This document shows, piece after piece, positions 17,168-25,798 of a DNA stretch of 64,000 nt. The first letter of the stretch is position 1, and each line of letters starts with the position of its first letter. Source of the DNA: CAZIKB01 sp964539665 (GTDB lineage Bacteria > Zhuqueibacterota > Zhuqueibacteria > Oceanimicrobiales > Oceanimicrobiaceae); NCBI GenBank assembly GCA_964539665.1, contig CAZIKB010000005.1, forward strand, positions 38,144 through 102,143. The letters run 5' to 3'. Position numbers and translations under genes: made by a program. The notes beneath the pieces were generated by a model, which saw nothing but the letters and a program-made list of their open reading frames with translations, had not been told where the DNA came from and searched no databases.

Positions 17168-19732
17168 ATGAATAATAAACCACCAAAAATAGCAAAATGG
17201 CTGCTGGAGAAATTCCTGGTGCAGTACAATGAAACGCCCACACTGGGAGATCTGGAAGAGGAGTTTGAACTCATCTGCGAGGAATCAGGAGTGAAACGCG
17301 CAAAGCGCTGGTACCGGCGGCAGGTGTTCAAATCGATTCCATCCTTAATCAATCATTCAATTTATTGGAGTTTTGCCATGTTCATGAGTTACATTAAAAT
17401 TGCATTGCGAACCATTAAAAAGCAGAAGGTCTATACCTTCATCAATTTAGCCGGCTTGTCCCTGGGACTGGCGTGCTTTATCCTCATCTCATTGTGGGCT
17501 CGACATGAGATGAGTTATGATCGATTTCACGTGAAAAAGGATCGGCTTTTCAGGATCCTGAATGAAATCGACAACGGAAATTTTGGGGCTTCCGTCACCT
17601 ATGCGCTCGCACCAGAGCTAAAGGCGAAGTATCCCGAGATCGAGGAGTCCTGTCGCGTCTGGCCGTGGCATCGATCTCTGGTCAAATACCAGGATAAGCG
17701 CTTCGACGAGAGTCGAATTTATCTGACGGATCCATCATTCTTCACCATATTTACGTTTCCGTTTGTTAAAGGAAATCCAGAGACCGCACTGGCTGAAATG
17801 AAATCCATTGTTATCACTGAAGAAACGGCTCGTCGCTACTTTGGAAATGAAGATCCCATGGGTAAAATACTCTACGTGGCCAGCTATAAAACCGATTTCA
17901 CGGTTACGGGTGTGGTTAAGAAAATTCCGTCTAATTCGCACCTGCAGTTTGATCTGGTGGCACGGGTAGAGTATCTCGGCGCGGACCGCATTCAAAGATG
18001 GCAGGAATGGGTATCGTATTCTTATGTATTGCTTCAAGACGGAGCCAATCAGCAAGAGGTGGAAAGTAAGATTGCAGGTATCTATAAAGAGCATCTCGAT
18101 TTCGAGCCAAATTTCTGGCCGGTTCTGCAACCGCTGACCAGAGTCCATTTGTATGCCTATGGCCGGCCCGGGCTGGTCAAGCAGGTTGCGATTTTTTCGA
18201 TTATCGCTGTTTTCATCCTGGTGATTGCCTGCATCAATTTCATGAATCTTAGCACGGCCCGTTCGACCAGACGCGCTAAAGAAGTCGGTCTGCGAAAAGT
18301 AACGGGAGCGCATCGTTTTCAACTCGTTAAACAGTTTCTAGGGGAGTCGCTGCTTCTGAGCTATTTGGCTCTAATTCTGGCTGTCATCCTGGTGCAATTG
18401 GTCTTGCCTGCTTTCAATTCGTTCACAGGTAAGCAGTTGGGTCTCATAAGCGGAACGGGAAATTTTTTGACATGGTTAATTTTCATCATCGTGCCGCTGA
18501 CCGGTTTATTTGCAGGCTGCTATCCGGCGTTTCATCTTTCTGCCTATCAGCCGGTAGATGTATTGAAGAACAAAATCGGAAAAGCAGCGGGTCGGTTGCC
18601 ATTCCGCAGTATCCTGGTCGTCTTCCAGTTTTCCATTTCCATCGGTCTCATTATCGCTACCCTGATCGTATCGAAGCAGCTTCAGTTTATTCGAGACAAA
18701 GATTTAGGGCTCGACCGAAATTATGTGGTGACGTTAATGAACAATCCGGATTTGAACAGCCGGTTTGATGTGTTTAAGAATGAATTGGAGCGCGAACCGG
18801 GTGTTATCCAGGTAACGGCTGCTGCCCAGCGACCGACCGATGTTGGCCAGGCTGTTTCTCTCGACTGGGAAGGACGCGATCAAGCTAATCGGTTTGGGGC
18901 AAAATACACGGTTGTTGACTATGATTTCTTCAAGACGTTCAACATGGAACTGGTCAAGGGCCGGCCTTTTTCGAAAAAAGTTGTCTCCGACTTCACAGAA
19001 GCCTGTATAATCAACGAATCGTTGTGGAAAAGAATCGGCACAGAATCCATTCTGGGGAAGCAGATCTACTTTAACCATCCTGCATTAGCAGAGTCCGCTC
19101 GCTGGGTTCGTGTCATCGGCGTTGTTAAGGATTTTCATTGTGAATCGATGCGCAGGACCATACGGCCTTTTCTTTTCCGTATCTATCGGCCCTTTAATCA
19201 GTATGTGTTTGTCCGAATCGATCCACAAGATATTTCAGGTGCGCTGGGCCGAATTAAACAAACCTTTGAACGTTTTGCTCCAGAATATCCGTTTGGCTTT
19301 CAATTCCTTGACGAAGCGTACGAAGATCAGTATCGCACCGAAAGACAGCTTGGCCAACTCTTCCAGGTTTTTGGAGCATTTGCCATCTTTATCTCCTGTC
19401 TGGGACTCTTCGGCCTGGCCTCGTATACCGCAGAAGTGAAGACTAAAGAGATCGGGATTCGAAAAGTATTAGGGGCTTCAGTATCGAGCATCATCCTGCT
19501 ATTATCAAAACAGTTTACCCGATGGATTCTGCTGGCAAACATCATCGCCTGGCCGATTGCCTACCTCCTGATGAGTAACTGGTTGAATGAATTTGCCTAT
19601 CGCATTCCAATCGGAATGGACATTTTTATCATGTCCGCAATTTTGGCGCTTGCTGTTGCTATTCTCACTGTGAGTTATCAGGCTATAAAGTCGGCAATAG
19701 CGAATCCTGTGGAATCGTTGCGGTATGAATAA
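17168..19732 (+). CDS. Orphan MacB/FtsX-type ABC permease with prefix domain
   Basis: 854 aa. The prefix is canonical (PKIAKWLLEKFLVQYN, GDLEEEFELICEESG, KRWYRRQVFKSIPS, SIYWSFAM). The core begins MFMSYIKIALRTIKKQK at ATG 17378, with GGAG at 17367-17370. Both MacB_PCD/FtsX halves are intact (RAKEVGLRKVTGAH and KTKEIGIRKVLGAS), with the C-terminus ANPVESLRYE. The first periplasmic domain is shorter than in the paralogues. The codon composition looks GC-richer than in the neighbouring permeases, suggesting a different age or origin for this copy. No PadR gene precedes it and no strong RBS is visible at the start. Confidence 0.87.
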   Translation: MNNKPPKIAKWLLEKFLVQYNETPTLGDLEEEFELICEESGVKRAKRWYRRQVFKSIPSLINHSIYWSFAMFMSYIKIALRTIKKQKVYTFINLAGLSLGLACFILISLWARHEMSYDRFHVKKDRLFRILNEIDNGNFGASVTYALAPELKAKYPEIEESCRVWPWHRSLVKYQDKRFDESRIYLTDPSFFTIFTFPFVKGNPETALAEMKSIVITEETARRYFGNEDPMGKILYVASYKTDFTVTGVVKKIPSNSHLQFDLVARVEYLGADRIQRWQEWVSYSYVLLQDGANQQEVESKIAGIYKEHLDFEPNFWPVLQPLTRVHLYAYGRPGLVKQVAIFSIIAVFILVIACINFMNLSTARSTRRAKEVGLRKVTGAHRFQLVKQFLGESLLLSYLALILAVILVQLVLPAFNSFTGKQLGLISGTGNFLTWLIFIIVPLTGLFAGCYPAFHLSAYQPVDVLKNKIGKAAGRLPFRSILVVFQFSISIGLIIATLIVSKQLQFIRDKDLGLDRNYVVTLMNNPDLNSRFDVFKNELEREPGVIQVTAAAQRPTDVGQAVSLDWEGRDQANRFGAKYTVVDYDFFKTFNMELVKGRPFSKKVVSDFTEACIINESLWKRIGTESILGKQIYFNHPALAESARWVRVIGVVKDFHCESMRRTIRPFLFRIYRPFNQYVFVRIDPQDISGALGRIKQTFERFAPEYPFGFQFLDEAYEDQYRTERQLGQLFQVFGAFAIFISCLGLFGLASYTAEVKTKEIGIRKVLGASVSSIILLLSKQFTRWILLANIIAWPIAYLLMSNWLNEFAYRIPIGMDIFIMSAILALAVAILTVSYQAIKSAIANPVESLRYE

Positions 19733-19753
19733 CGAATATTTGGAGACCGAAAA

Positions 19754-22357
19754 TTGAAAAAGATTGGTGGTCCGCCTGTATTCGCGAGTTGGATTCTGAA
19801 TCGTTTTCTTCAGCAGTACAACCAATCCCCAGCACTGGGCGATCTGGAAGAGGAGTTTGATGTAATCTGCGTAGAATCAGGATTGAAGCGTGCGAGACGC
19901 TGGTACCGTTGGCAGGTTTACAAATCACTGCCATCTTTAATAAAACATTCAATTTACTGGAGTTTTGCTATGTTTAAAAATTATCTAAAAACCACGATCA
20001 GAAACATTATTAAACACAAAGGCTATTCCTTGATTAACATTGTCGGTCTTACTTTAGGGCTGGCGCTGTTTATCTTAATTGCCAGTTATGTGCAATTTGA
20101 ATTTAGCTTTGATAAATTCCATAAAAACTATGATCGGATTTACAGAGTCGAAGTTGATTTTGATGGCAAGGGCCAATTATTGGCTTTTTCTCACGTTCCT
20201 TTAGGTCCGGTCCTGGTAAAGGAATATCCCGAATTTCTCCAGAATGTGCGGATTTTGAACATGGGTCCAAACCAATTGTTATCCTACAATGAAGATATAA
20301 AATTCTATGAAGGACGAGGATGGTGGGCTGAGAATACCTTTTTTGATATCTTCAGCTATCGTCTCATTCACGGCGATCCCAAAACCGCCCTCATCGAACC
20401 TTTCAGTATTGTGTTATCACAGGATTTAGCTGAGAAGTATTTCCCTGGTGAAAATCCTTTAGGCAAGATCATAAGATTCAATAATAATTATGACTGCACA
20501 GTCACCGGAATCATCGAAAATTGCCCCGAAAATTCTCATATTCAGTATAACTATCTCATCTCCTACTCCTCGTACAAGACCATCGTTAACAGCGATTATT
20601 TCAACGAATGGCACCGGATTGCTAACTTCAATTATGTTATTCTTTCGGAACAGGCTTCGCTTTCTGAGATAAATGAAAAGATTCGAGACGTCATCAGGAA
20701 GAACTTTCGTGAAGATGTTCCCAGTCATGTCTACCTCAAACCCCTGTCGCAGTTCCACTTTCATTCGAATATTTTAGGTGATGTTGGACCGCGGGGTGAC
20801 TTAAACAAAATTACTATATTCTCAGCAATTGGGCTGTTTATTCTGCTCATCGCCTGTATCAATTTCATGAACCTGTCCACAGCCCGTTCCGCTCAACGAG
20901 CGAAAGAAGTAGGTTTGCGCAAAGTAGTCGGTGCAAGCCGATTCAACCTGATTCGTCAGTTCCTGGGTGAGTCGCTGCTGTTTTCATTCACTGCGCTTTT
21001 GCTTTCATTCATTTTAGCAGCGCTTTTATTGCCAGAATTCAACAGCATTATCCAGCGGGCAATGCCAGTGAGTATGCTTGCGAATGGACTCATGATAATC
21101 GGAATGGTTGCCATCACCCTGTTTGTGGGTTTGCTCGCCGGCAGCTATCCCGCCCTCATTCTTTCAAATTTTCAACCAGTAAACATTCTGAAAACTTCTC
21201 ACCGTTCATCGAAGAGGCATACCTTCATTCGTAAAACATTGGTTGTGTTTCAGTTCGTCATTTCTATTTGTCTGATTGTCGGCACACTCATCATTTATCA
21301 ACAGATGAATTTCATGAAGAACAAGAAGTTGGGATATACTAAAGAAAATATCCTAGTGACGGAATTCAGGCAAATGGATGCGAAAACGATCAAAAAATAC
21401 GAAACCATGAAAAACGAACTACTCAAGTACCCAAACATTTCGAACATTTCCATCTCTCGACATATCCCCAGTTTCAATGGATCTTCTTTTATCGTCCTGG
21501 ACTGGAAAGGCTCACAAGCAGACGACAAAGCTTATATCAATTTAAACTACGTCGACAATAATTATTTAGAAACCTACGGGATTTCCCTGAGCGCAGGCAG
21601 GAATTTTTTTGAGAACGAAACTGGCGACAGTACTATCTCCTGTATTATTAATGAAACAGCCGCTAAACGTTTTGGATGGGAAATGCCAATTGGGAAGCGC
21701 CTGGGAGGAAATATATATGTTGTTGGGATTGTCAGAGACTTTCATTTTGCGTCCCTTCGAGATGAAATTCAACCTATGCTACTGTATCCTTTAAGGGAGC
21801 CCATATCTGGCTCACGTGCACGCAACCAGTTTTCAATCAAGATTTCACCTCAAAATATTGATGAGACCTTAAAATTGATCAGGGCAAAATACGAAGCACT
21901 TTTTCCACAAGATATATTTGAATACCGCTTTTATGATGAAGACATCGATCGGATGTATCGTTCGGAAAAACGAACCGCTAAGACTATCACATATTTCTCA
22001 GTCCTTGCCATTTTTATCGCCTGTCTTGGACTGTTTGGATTGGCGTCATTCACAGCCGAACAGAGGACTAAAGAAATCGGCATTCGAAAAGTAATAGGCG
22101 CAACCGTGCCAAATATCATTACCCTGCTTGCAAAGGAATTCACCAGATGGGTGCTGGTAGCCAACATCATTGCCTGGCCAATTGCCTATTATGCCATGAA
22201 TAAATGGCTGCAGGAATTTGCCTACCGAACTAATATTGGCATTTGGATTTTTGTAGTATCAGCAGTGATGACGCTGATTATTGCATTATTTACAGTGAGC
22301 TACCAGGCAATTCGAGCTGCACTGACCAATCCAGTGGATAGTCTCAAATATGAGTAA
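19754..22357 (+). CDS. Orphan MacB/FtsX-type ABC permease with prefix domain (TTG start)
   Basis: 867 aa from a TTG at 19754, which has GGAGA about 8 bases upstream and aligns with the paralogous starts (KKIGGPPVFASWILNRFLQQYN). The prefix has GDLEEEFDVICVESG, RRWYRWQVYKSLPS and SIYWSFAM. The core MFKNYLKTTIRNIIKHK starts at ATG 19970, 7 bases after GGAG. FtsX signatures are RAKEVGLRKVVGAS and RTKEIGIRKVIGAT, and the end is TNPVDSLKYE. It follows the previous permease by 21 bases and is followed by a stem-loop at 22377-22433, so these two permeases probably form one transcript. Confidence 0.87.
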   Translation: MKKIGGPPVFASWILNRFLQQYNQSPALGDLEEEFDVICVESGLKRARRWYRWQVYKSLPSLIKHSIYWSFAMFKNYLKTTIRNIIKHKGYSLINIVGLTLGLALFILIASYVQFEFSFDKFHKNYDRIYRVEVDFDGKGQLLAFSHVPLGPVLVKEYPEFLQNVRILNMGPNQLLSYNEDIKFYEGRGWWAENTFFDIFSYRLIHGDPKTALIEPFSIVLSQDLAEKYFPGENPLGKIIRFNNNYDCTVTGIIENCPENSHIQYNYLISYSSYKTIVNSDYFNEWHRIANFNYVILSEQASLSEINEKIRDVIRKNFREDVPSHVYLKPLSQFHFHSNILGDVGPRGDLNKITIFSAIGLFILLIACINFMNLSTARSAQRAKEVGLRKVVGASRFNLIRQFLGESLLFSFTALLLSFILAALLLPEFNSIIQRAMPVSMLANGLMIIGMVAITLFVGLLAGSYPALILSNFQPVNILKTSHRSSKRHTFIRKTLVVFQFVISICLIVGTLIIYQQMNFMKNKKLGYTKENILVTEFRQMDAKTIKKYETMKNELLKYPNISNISISRHIPSFNGSSFIVLDWKGSQADDKAYINLNYVDNNYLETYGISLSAGRNFFENETGDSTISCIINETAAKRFGWEMPIGKRLGGNIYVVGIVRDFHFASLRDEIQPMLLYPLREPISGSRARNQFSIKISPQNIDETLKLIRAKYEALFPQDIFEYRFYDEDIDRMYRSEKRTAKTITYFSVLAIFIACLGLFGLASFTAEQRTKEIGIRKVIGATVPNIITLLAKEFTRWVLVANIIAWPIAYYAMNKWLQEFAYRTNIGIWIFVVSAVMTLIIALFTVSYQAIRAALTNPVDSLKYE

Positions 22358-22376
22358 GAAATAAATGACTCATTGC

Positions 22377-22433
22377 TCTATTGTTATATGGTTACTAGCC
22401 GACAAGTTAGCAATGAAGCCATGTAACAATAGA
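22377..22433. terminator. Inverted repeat after permease (stem-loop, possible terminator)
   Basis: TCTATTGTTATATGGTT (22377-22393) pairs with AGCCATGTAACAATAGA (22417-22433), 15 of 17 positions, 23-base loop. It lies 20 bases after the permease stop. There is no T-run, so a repeat element is as likely as a terminator. Confidence 0.45.
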
Positions 22434-22526
22434 ACCATGAAAATTTAAACTTAAAACCTCATTTTTTGCCAAATATAAATAGCGGCAAAACCTCGCTGTC
22501 AAACCAACCCCAACAAAATAACCCAA

Positions 22527-22599
22527 TCCTAAAATATTGAAACAAATTCCAATCCATGACCGTATATTGAGATCTCTTATATGTTTCAATTTGTTAGGA
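22527..22599. promoter_or_regulatory. Inverted repeat upstream of PadR gene (candidate operator)
   Basis: TCCTAAAATATTGAAACA (22527-22544) and TGTTTCAATTTGTTAGGA (22582-22599) are near-perfect inverted copies 37 bases apart. The right arm ends 19 bases before the PadR ATG, overlapping where a promoter should be. Role as a PadR operator is inferred from position and from analogous dyads at the other PadR genes. Confidence 0.45.
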
Positions 22600-22618
22600 A
22601 TGGAATCAGGGAGGTCTC

Positions 22619-22945
22619 ATGCAGCTTTTATCCAGAGCCGAAGAGTTTATTTTACTCACAATCTGGCAATTACAAGACGATGCTTACTGCGTTCCCATTA
22701 GAAGTAAAATATCAGAAATCACTAGTGAAAATTGGTCTTTGGGATCAATTTACATGCCGCTGGATCGCCTAATTAAAAAGGGATTATTAGTGTCGTATTT
22801 GTCTGAATCTACTCCCGAGCGTGGAGGCAGACAAAAACGGATCTACAATCTCACAGATGAAGGCAAGAAAGCTTTGGTCAAAGTACGAGAAGTGCAAACA
22901 GCATTTTGGGAAGACGTTTCTGATCTTTCGTTCGGGACTCGCTGA
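22619..22945 (+). CDS. PadR-family transcriptional regulator
   Basis: A 108-aa PadR protein (LLSRAEEFILLTIWQLQDDA; GSIYMPLDRLIKKG; wing ERGGRQKRIYNLT). The ATG at 22619 has GGGAGG 4 bases upstream. Its TGA overlaps the next ATG by one base (TGATG, 22943-22947), so the permease is translationally coupled. The gene is most similar in layout to the PadR-permease pair at 31859-34758. Confidence 0.9.
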   Translation: MQLLSRAEEFILLTIWQLQDDAYCVPIRSKISEITSENWSLGSIYMPLDRLIKKGLLVSYLSESTPERGGRQKRIYNLTDEGKKALVKVREVQTAFWEDVSDLSFGTR

Positions 22946-25554
22946 TGAAAAATCAGACCAAACACAATAAACCGCCCCGACTGGCTCAATGGCTATTAAG
23001 TCATATCCTTCCTGATGGCGAATGGCAAACTCCGCTCGGAGATTTTGAAGAATTCTACAACGATATTTCAGGTGAAAAAGGTGTGTTCAGGGCCTGGCTT
23101 TGGTATTGGGGTCAGATTATTAATTTGATGCCTCGAAAACTCATAAATACAATTTATTGGAGTGTAGTTATGCTAAAAAATTACATTAAAATCACATTAC
23201 GCAACCTGCTGAGACACAAAGGCTATTCATCAATTAACATCCTTGGCCTGGCAACCGGTATTGTCTGCTCTATTTTTATTCTTCTGTATGTGCTGTTTGA
23301 ATTGAGTTATGACAAATATCACCCGGATGTTGATCGCACTTACCTAATTGCGGTCTCCAGAAAATCAGAATCTGGCATCGAGCTGGCCGGTTCAAATATG
23401 CCGTTGCTTGCGCCTACACTAAAAGAAAAGTTCCCCCAGGTGGAGTCCGCTGCCCGATTAAATTCTGGTTGGATTGTACAGGTGAAAGCTGATGATCAAA
23501 TTTTCAAAGAACAAGGATTGTGGCATGCCAATCCAGAGATCTTTCAGGTTTTCTCCATCCCGTTTATTCAGGGAACGCCTGAGTCCGCTCTTGACAGACC
23601 AAACACAGCGGTTCTGACGGAACAAATGACCATGAAATACTTTGGGGACAAAAATCCCATCGGAGAAACCATAAAAGTTGGCAACAGAGATTATGAGATT
23701 ACCGGCATAATCCAAAATTCTCCGTTAAGTACTGCATTTAAGTATGAAATCATCATGTCATGGAAGACGGTTGAGAATGATGAATTCAATCAGGGTTGGC
23801 ATGCCGGCATGCTCGGCACTGCTTGTATCATCAAACTAAAGCCTGAGGCGAATCCCGAGGAATTCGAAAACCAAATCAGCGCCCTTCTCCATGAATATGC
23901 TGGTGAGGATTTGGAAAAGAAGGGTCTCGTTTACAGAAACTTCCTGCACCCGATCCGGGATATGCACCTTTATTCCCTGTCCGGAGACCGGGTGAAACCA
24001 TCTGCCAGTCTTATTTATGTGTACATCTTTTCGGCTGCAGGATTACTGGTTTTGCTAATCGCCTGCATGAATTTCGTGAACCTTGCTACCGCTCGTTCGG
24101 CCAATCGAGCCGGCGAGGTTGGTATGCGCAAAGTAGTTGGCGCCCAGCGGCGACAAATTATCTGGCAGTTTATGGGGGAATCCTTTTTTATTTCATTAAT
24201 TGCAATGACGGTTGCGGTGCTTTTTGTTCTTCTCCTGCTGCCATTTTTTAATGAGGTTGCCCAGATTCAAATCATGACCGCAAACCTGTTTCAGCCTGGT
24301 GTACTTCTCGGTTTACTATCTATTTTAGCATTTGTGGGCGTTACAGCAGGTATTTATCCAGCCATTTTCCTTTCAGCTTTCAGGCCTATTTCTATCCTCA
24401 GGGGTACACTGAGTGCAGGTTCACGCGGAACGATCATGAGGCGAGTTTTGGTAGTTGGGCAGTTTGCTATTTCGATTATTCTGGTAATCGCGTCAATTAT
24501 AGTTTTCCGGCAAATCACATTTATGAAAAACCAGCCGCTCGGTTTTGATAAAGAACAGAAACTGGTCATAACACTGAAAGGCTGGAGAATGATAACTGAT
24601 AAATATGAGTTGGTAAAAAATGAATTTCTAAGCCATCCTTCAATAATTAATGCATGCGCTTCCTCAGGTGTTCCGGGCAGCATGATCAACAGAACCTGGG
24701 TGTATCCCGCAGACCAGGAGCGCGATAAAGGTCAAGGATTTCGCAGCCTGCGCTGTGACCACGATTTTCTCAAAGTTTATGATGTAGAATTGGTTGCAGG
24801 CAGACATTTCCAGAAAGACATCCCAACCGATGTCCACCAGGCTTTTATTATTAACGAAGCCGGCGTAAAGGCATTTGGCTGGAGTTCGCCGCAAGAAGCG
24901 CTTGGTAAAAATCTCTGGGAGCAAAGCTATCCCATTATTGGCGTGACTAAGGATTATCACTGGTGGGGACTGCAAAGACCGATTGAACCGATGATTATGC
25001 GGGTCGTTCCGTCTCTCCTCAGGTCGATAACTCTGACGGTCAACACCTCTAACCTGAAAGAGACCCTGTCCTTTGTAGAAAAAAAGTACGCAGAGCTTTT
25101 TCCGGGAGATTTGTATGAATATTTCTTTGTGGATAAGAATTTCGAATTGCAATATCAATTTGAAGAAAGAATCAGCAGGATATTCCGCATTTTCACCCTA
25201 TTAGGTTTGTTCATTGCCTGCCTCGGACTAATTGGCCTGGCTTCGTTTGTTGCAGAACAGCGGACAAAGGAAATAGGCATTCGAAAAGTGCTTGGCGCTT
25301 CGGTCTCCAAAATCGTCTTTTTACTTTCGAAAGAGTTCATTAGATGGGTGCTGGTGGCCAACGTGATTGCCTGGCCGCTCGCCTATTTAGCCGGACAAAA
25401 ATGGCTGCAAAATTTTGCTTATCGCATTAACGTGGAATGGTATTCGTTTGTGCTGGCTGCAGTCTTTGCGCTAATCATTGCGGCGCTCACAGTCAGCTTC
25501 CAGGCATTTAAAGCCGCAACCGCCAATCCCGTGGATGCGTTGAAGTATGAGTAA
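22945..25554 (+). CDS. Orphan MacB/FtsX-type ABC permease with prefix domain
   Basis: 869 aa, coupled to the PadR gene by a one-base overlap. Its prefix belongs to a second subtype (PPRLAQWLLSHILPDGEW, GDFEEFYNDISGEKG, WLWYWGQIINLMP, TIYWSVVM), shared with the permease at 32185. The core MLKNYIKITLRNLLRHK begins at ATG 23170, with GGAG at 23159-23162. FtsX signatures are RAGEVGMRKVVGAQ and RTKEIGIRKVLGAS. The C-terminus is ANPVDALKYE. The following 244 bases up to the next gene hold nothing I can identify. Confidence 0.87.
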   Translation: MKNQTKHNKPPRLAQWLLSHILPDGEWQTPLGDFEEFYNDISGEKGVFRAWLWYWGQIINLMPRKLINTIYWSVVMLKNYIKITLRNLLRHKGYSSINILGLATGIVCSIFILLYVLFELSYDKYHPDVDRTYLIAVSRKSESGIELAGSNMPLLAPTLKEKFPQVESAARLNSGWIVQVKADDQIFKEQGLWHANPEIFQVFSIPFIQGTPESALDRPNTAVLTEQMTMKYFGDKNPIGETIKVGNRDYEITGIIQNSPLSTAFKYEIIMSWKTVENDEFNQGWHAGMLGTACIIKLKPEANPEEFENQISALLHEYAGEDLEKKGLVYRNFLHPIRDMHLYSLSGDRVKPSASLIYVYIFSAAGLLVLLIACMNFVNLATARSANRAGEVGMRKVVGAQRRQIIWQFMGESFFISLIAMTVAVLFVLLLLPFFNEVAQIQIMTANLFQPGVLLGLLSILAFVGVTAGIYPAIFLSAFRPISILRGTLSAGSRGTIMRRVLVVGQFAISIILVIASIIVFRQITFMKNQPLGFDKEQKLVITLKGWRMITDKYELVKNEFLSHPSIINACASSGVPGSMINRTWVYPADQERDKGQGFRSLRCDHDFLKVYDVELVAGRHFQKDIPTDVHQAFIINEAGVKAFGWSSPQEALGKNLWEQSYPIIGVTKDYHWWGLQRPIEPMIMRVVPSLLRSITLTVNTSNLKETLSFVEKKYAELFPGDLYEYFFVDKNFELQYQFEERISRIFRIFTLLGLFIACLGLIGLASFVAEQRTKEIGIRKVLGASVSKIVFLLSKEFIRWVLVANVIAWPLAYLAGQKWLQNFAYRINVEWYSFVLAAVFALIIAALTVSFQAFKAATANPVDALKYE

Positions 25555-25798
25555 TATGAAGATTGTTTGTCGCCGTGCGGGAAATGTTAGCGGATTTTAT
25601 GGATTGTTGGTGAGAATAATAACTTGGAACTCACTTGCGCTTCCAGATGAAGTCACTGAGCCTTTGAATCCCTTTAATCCTAGTTGTGTCATCAAAGATA
25701 GAAATAGCTTGCGGCAGGCAGTATCCAGTGCAGCCAAAGTTAGGTTTTCTCTTTAAAAGGTTTTGATAACGTAGTTTTAAGAGGTTACTATGTCTTAG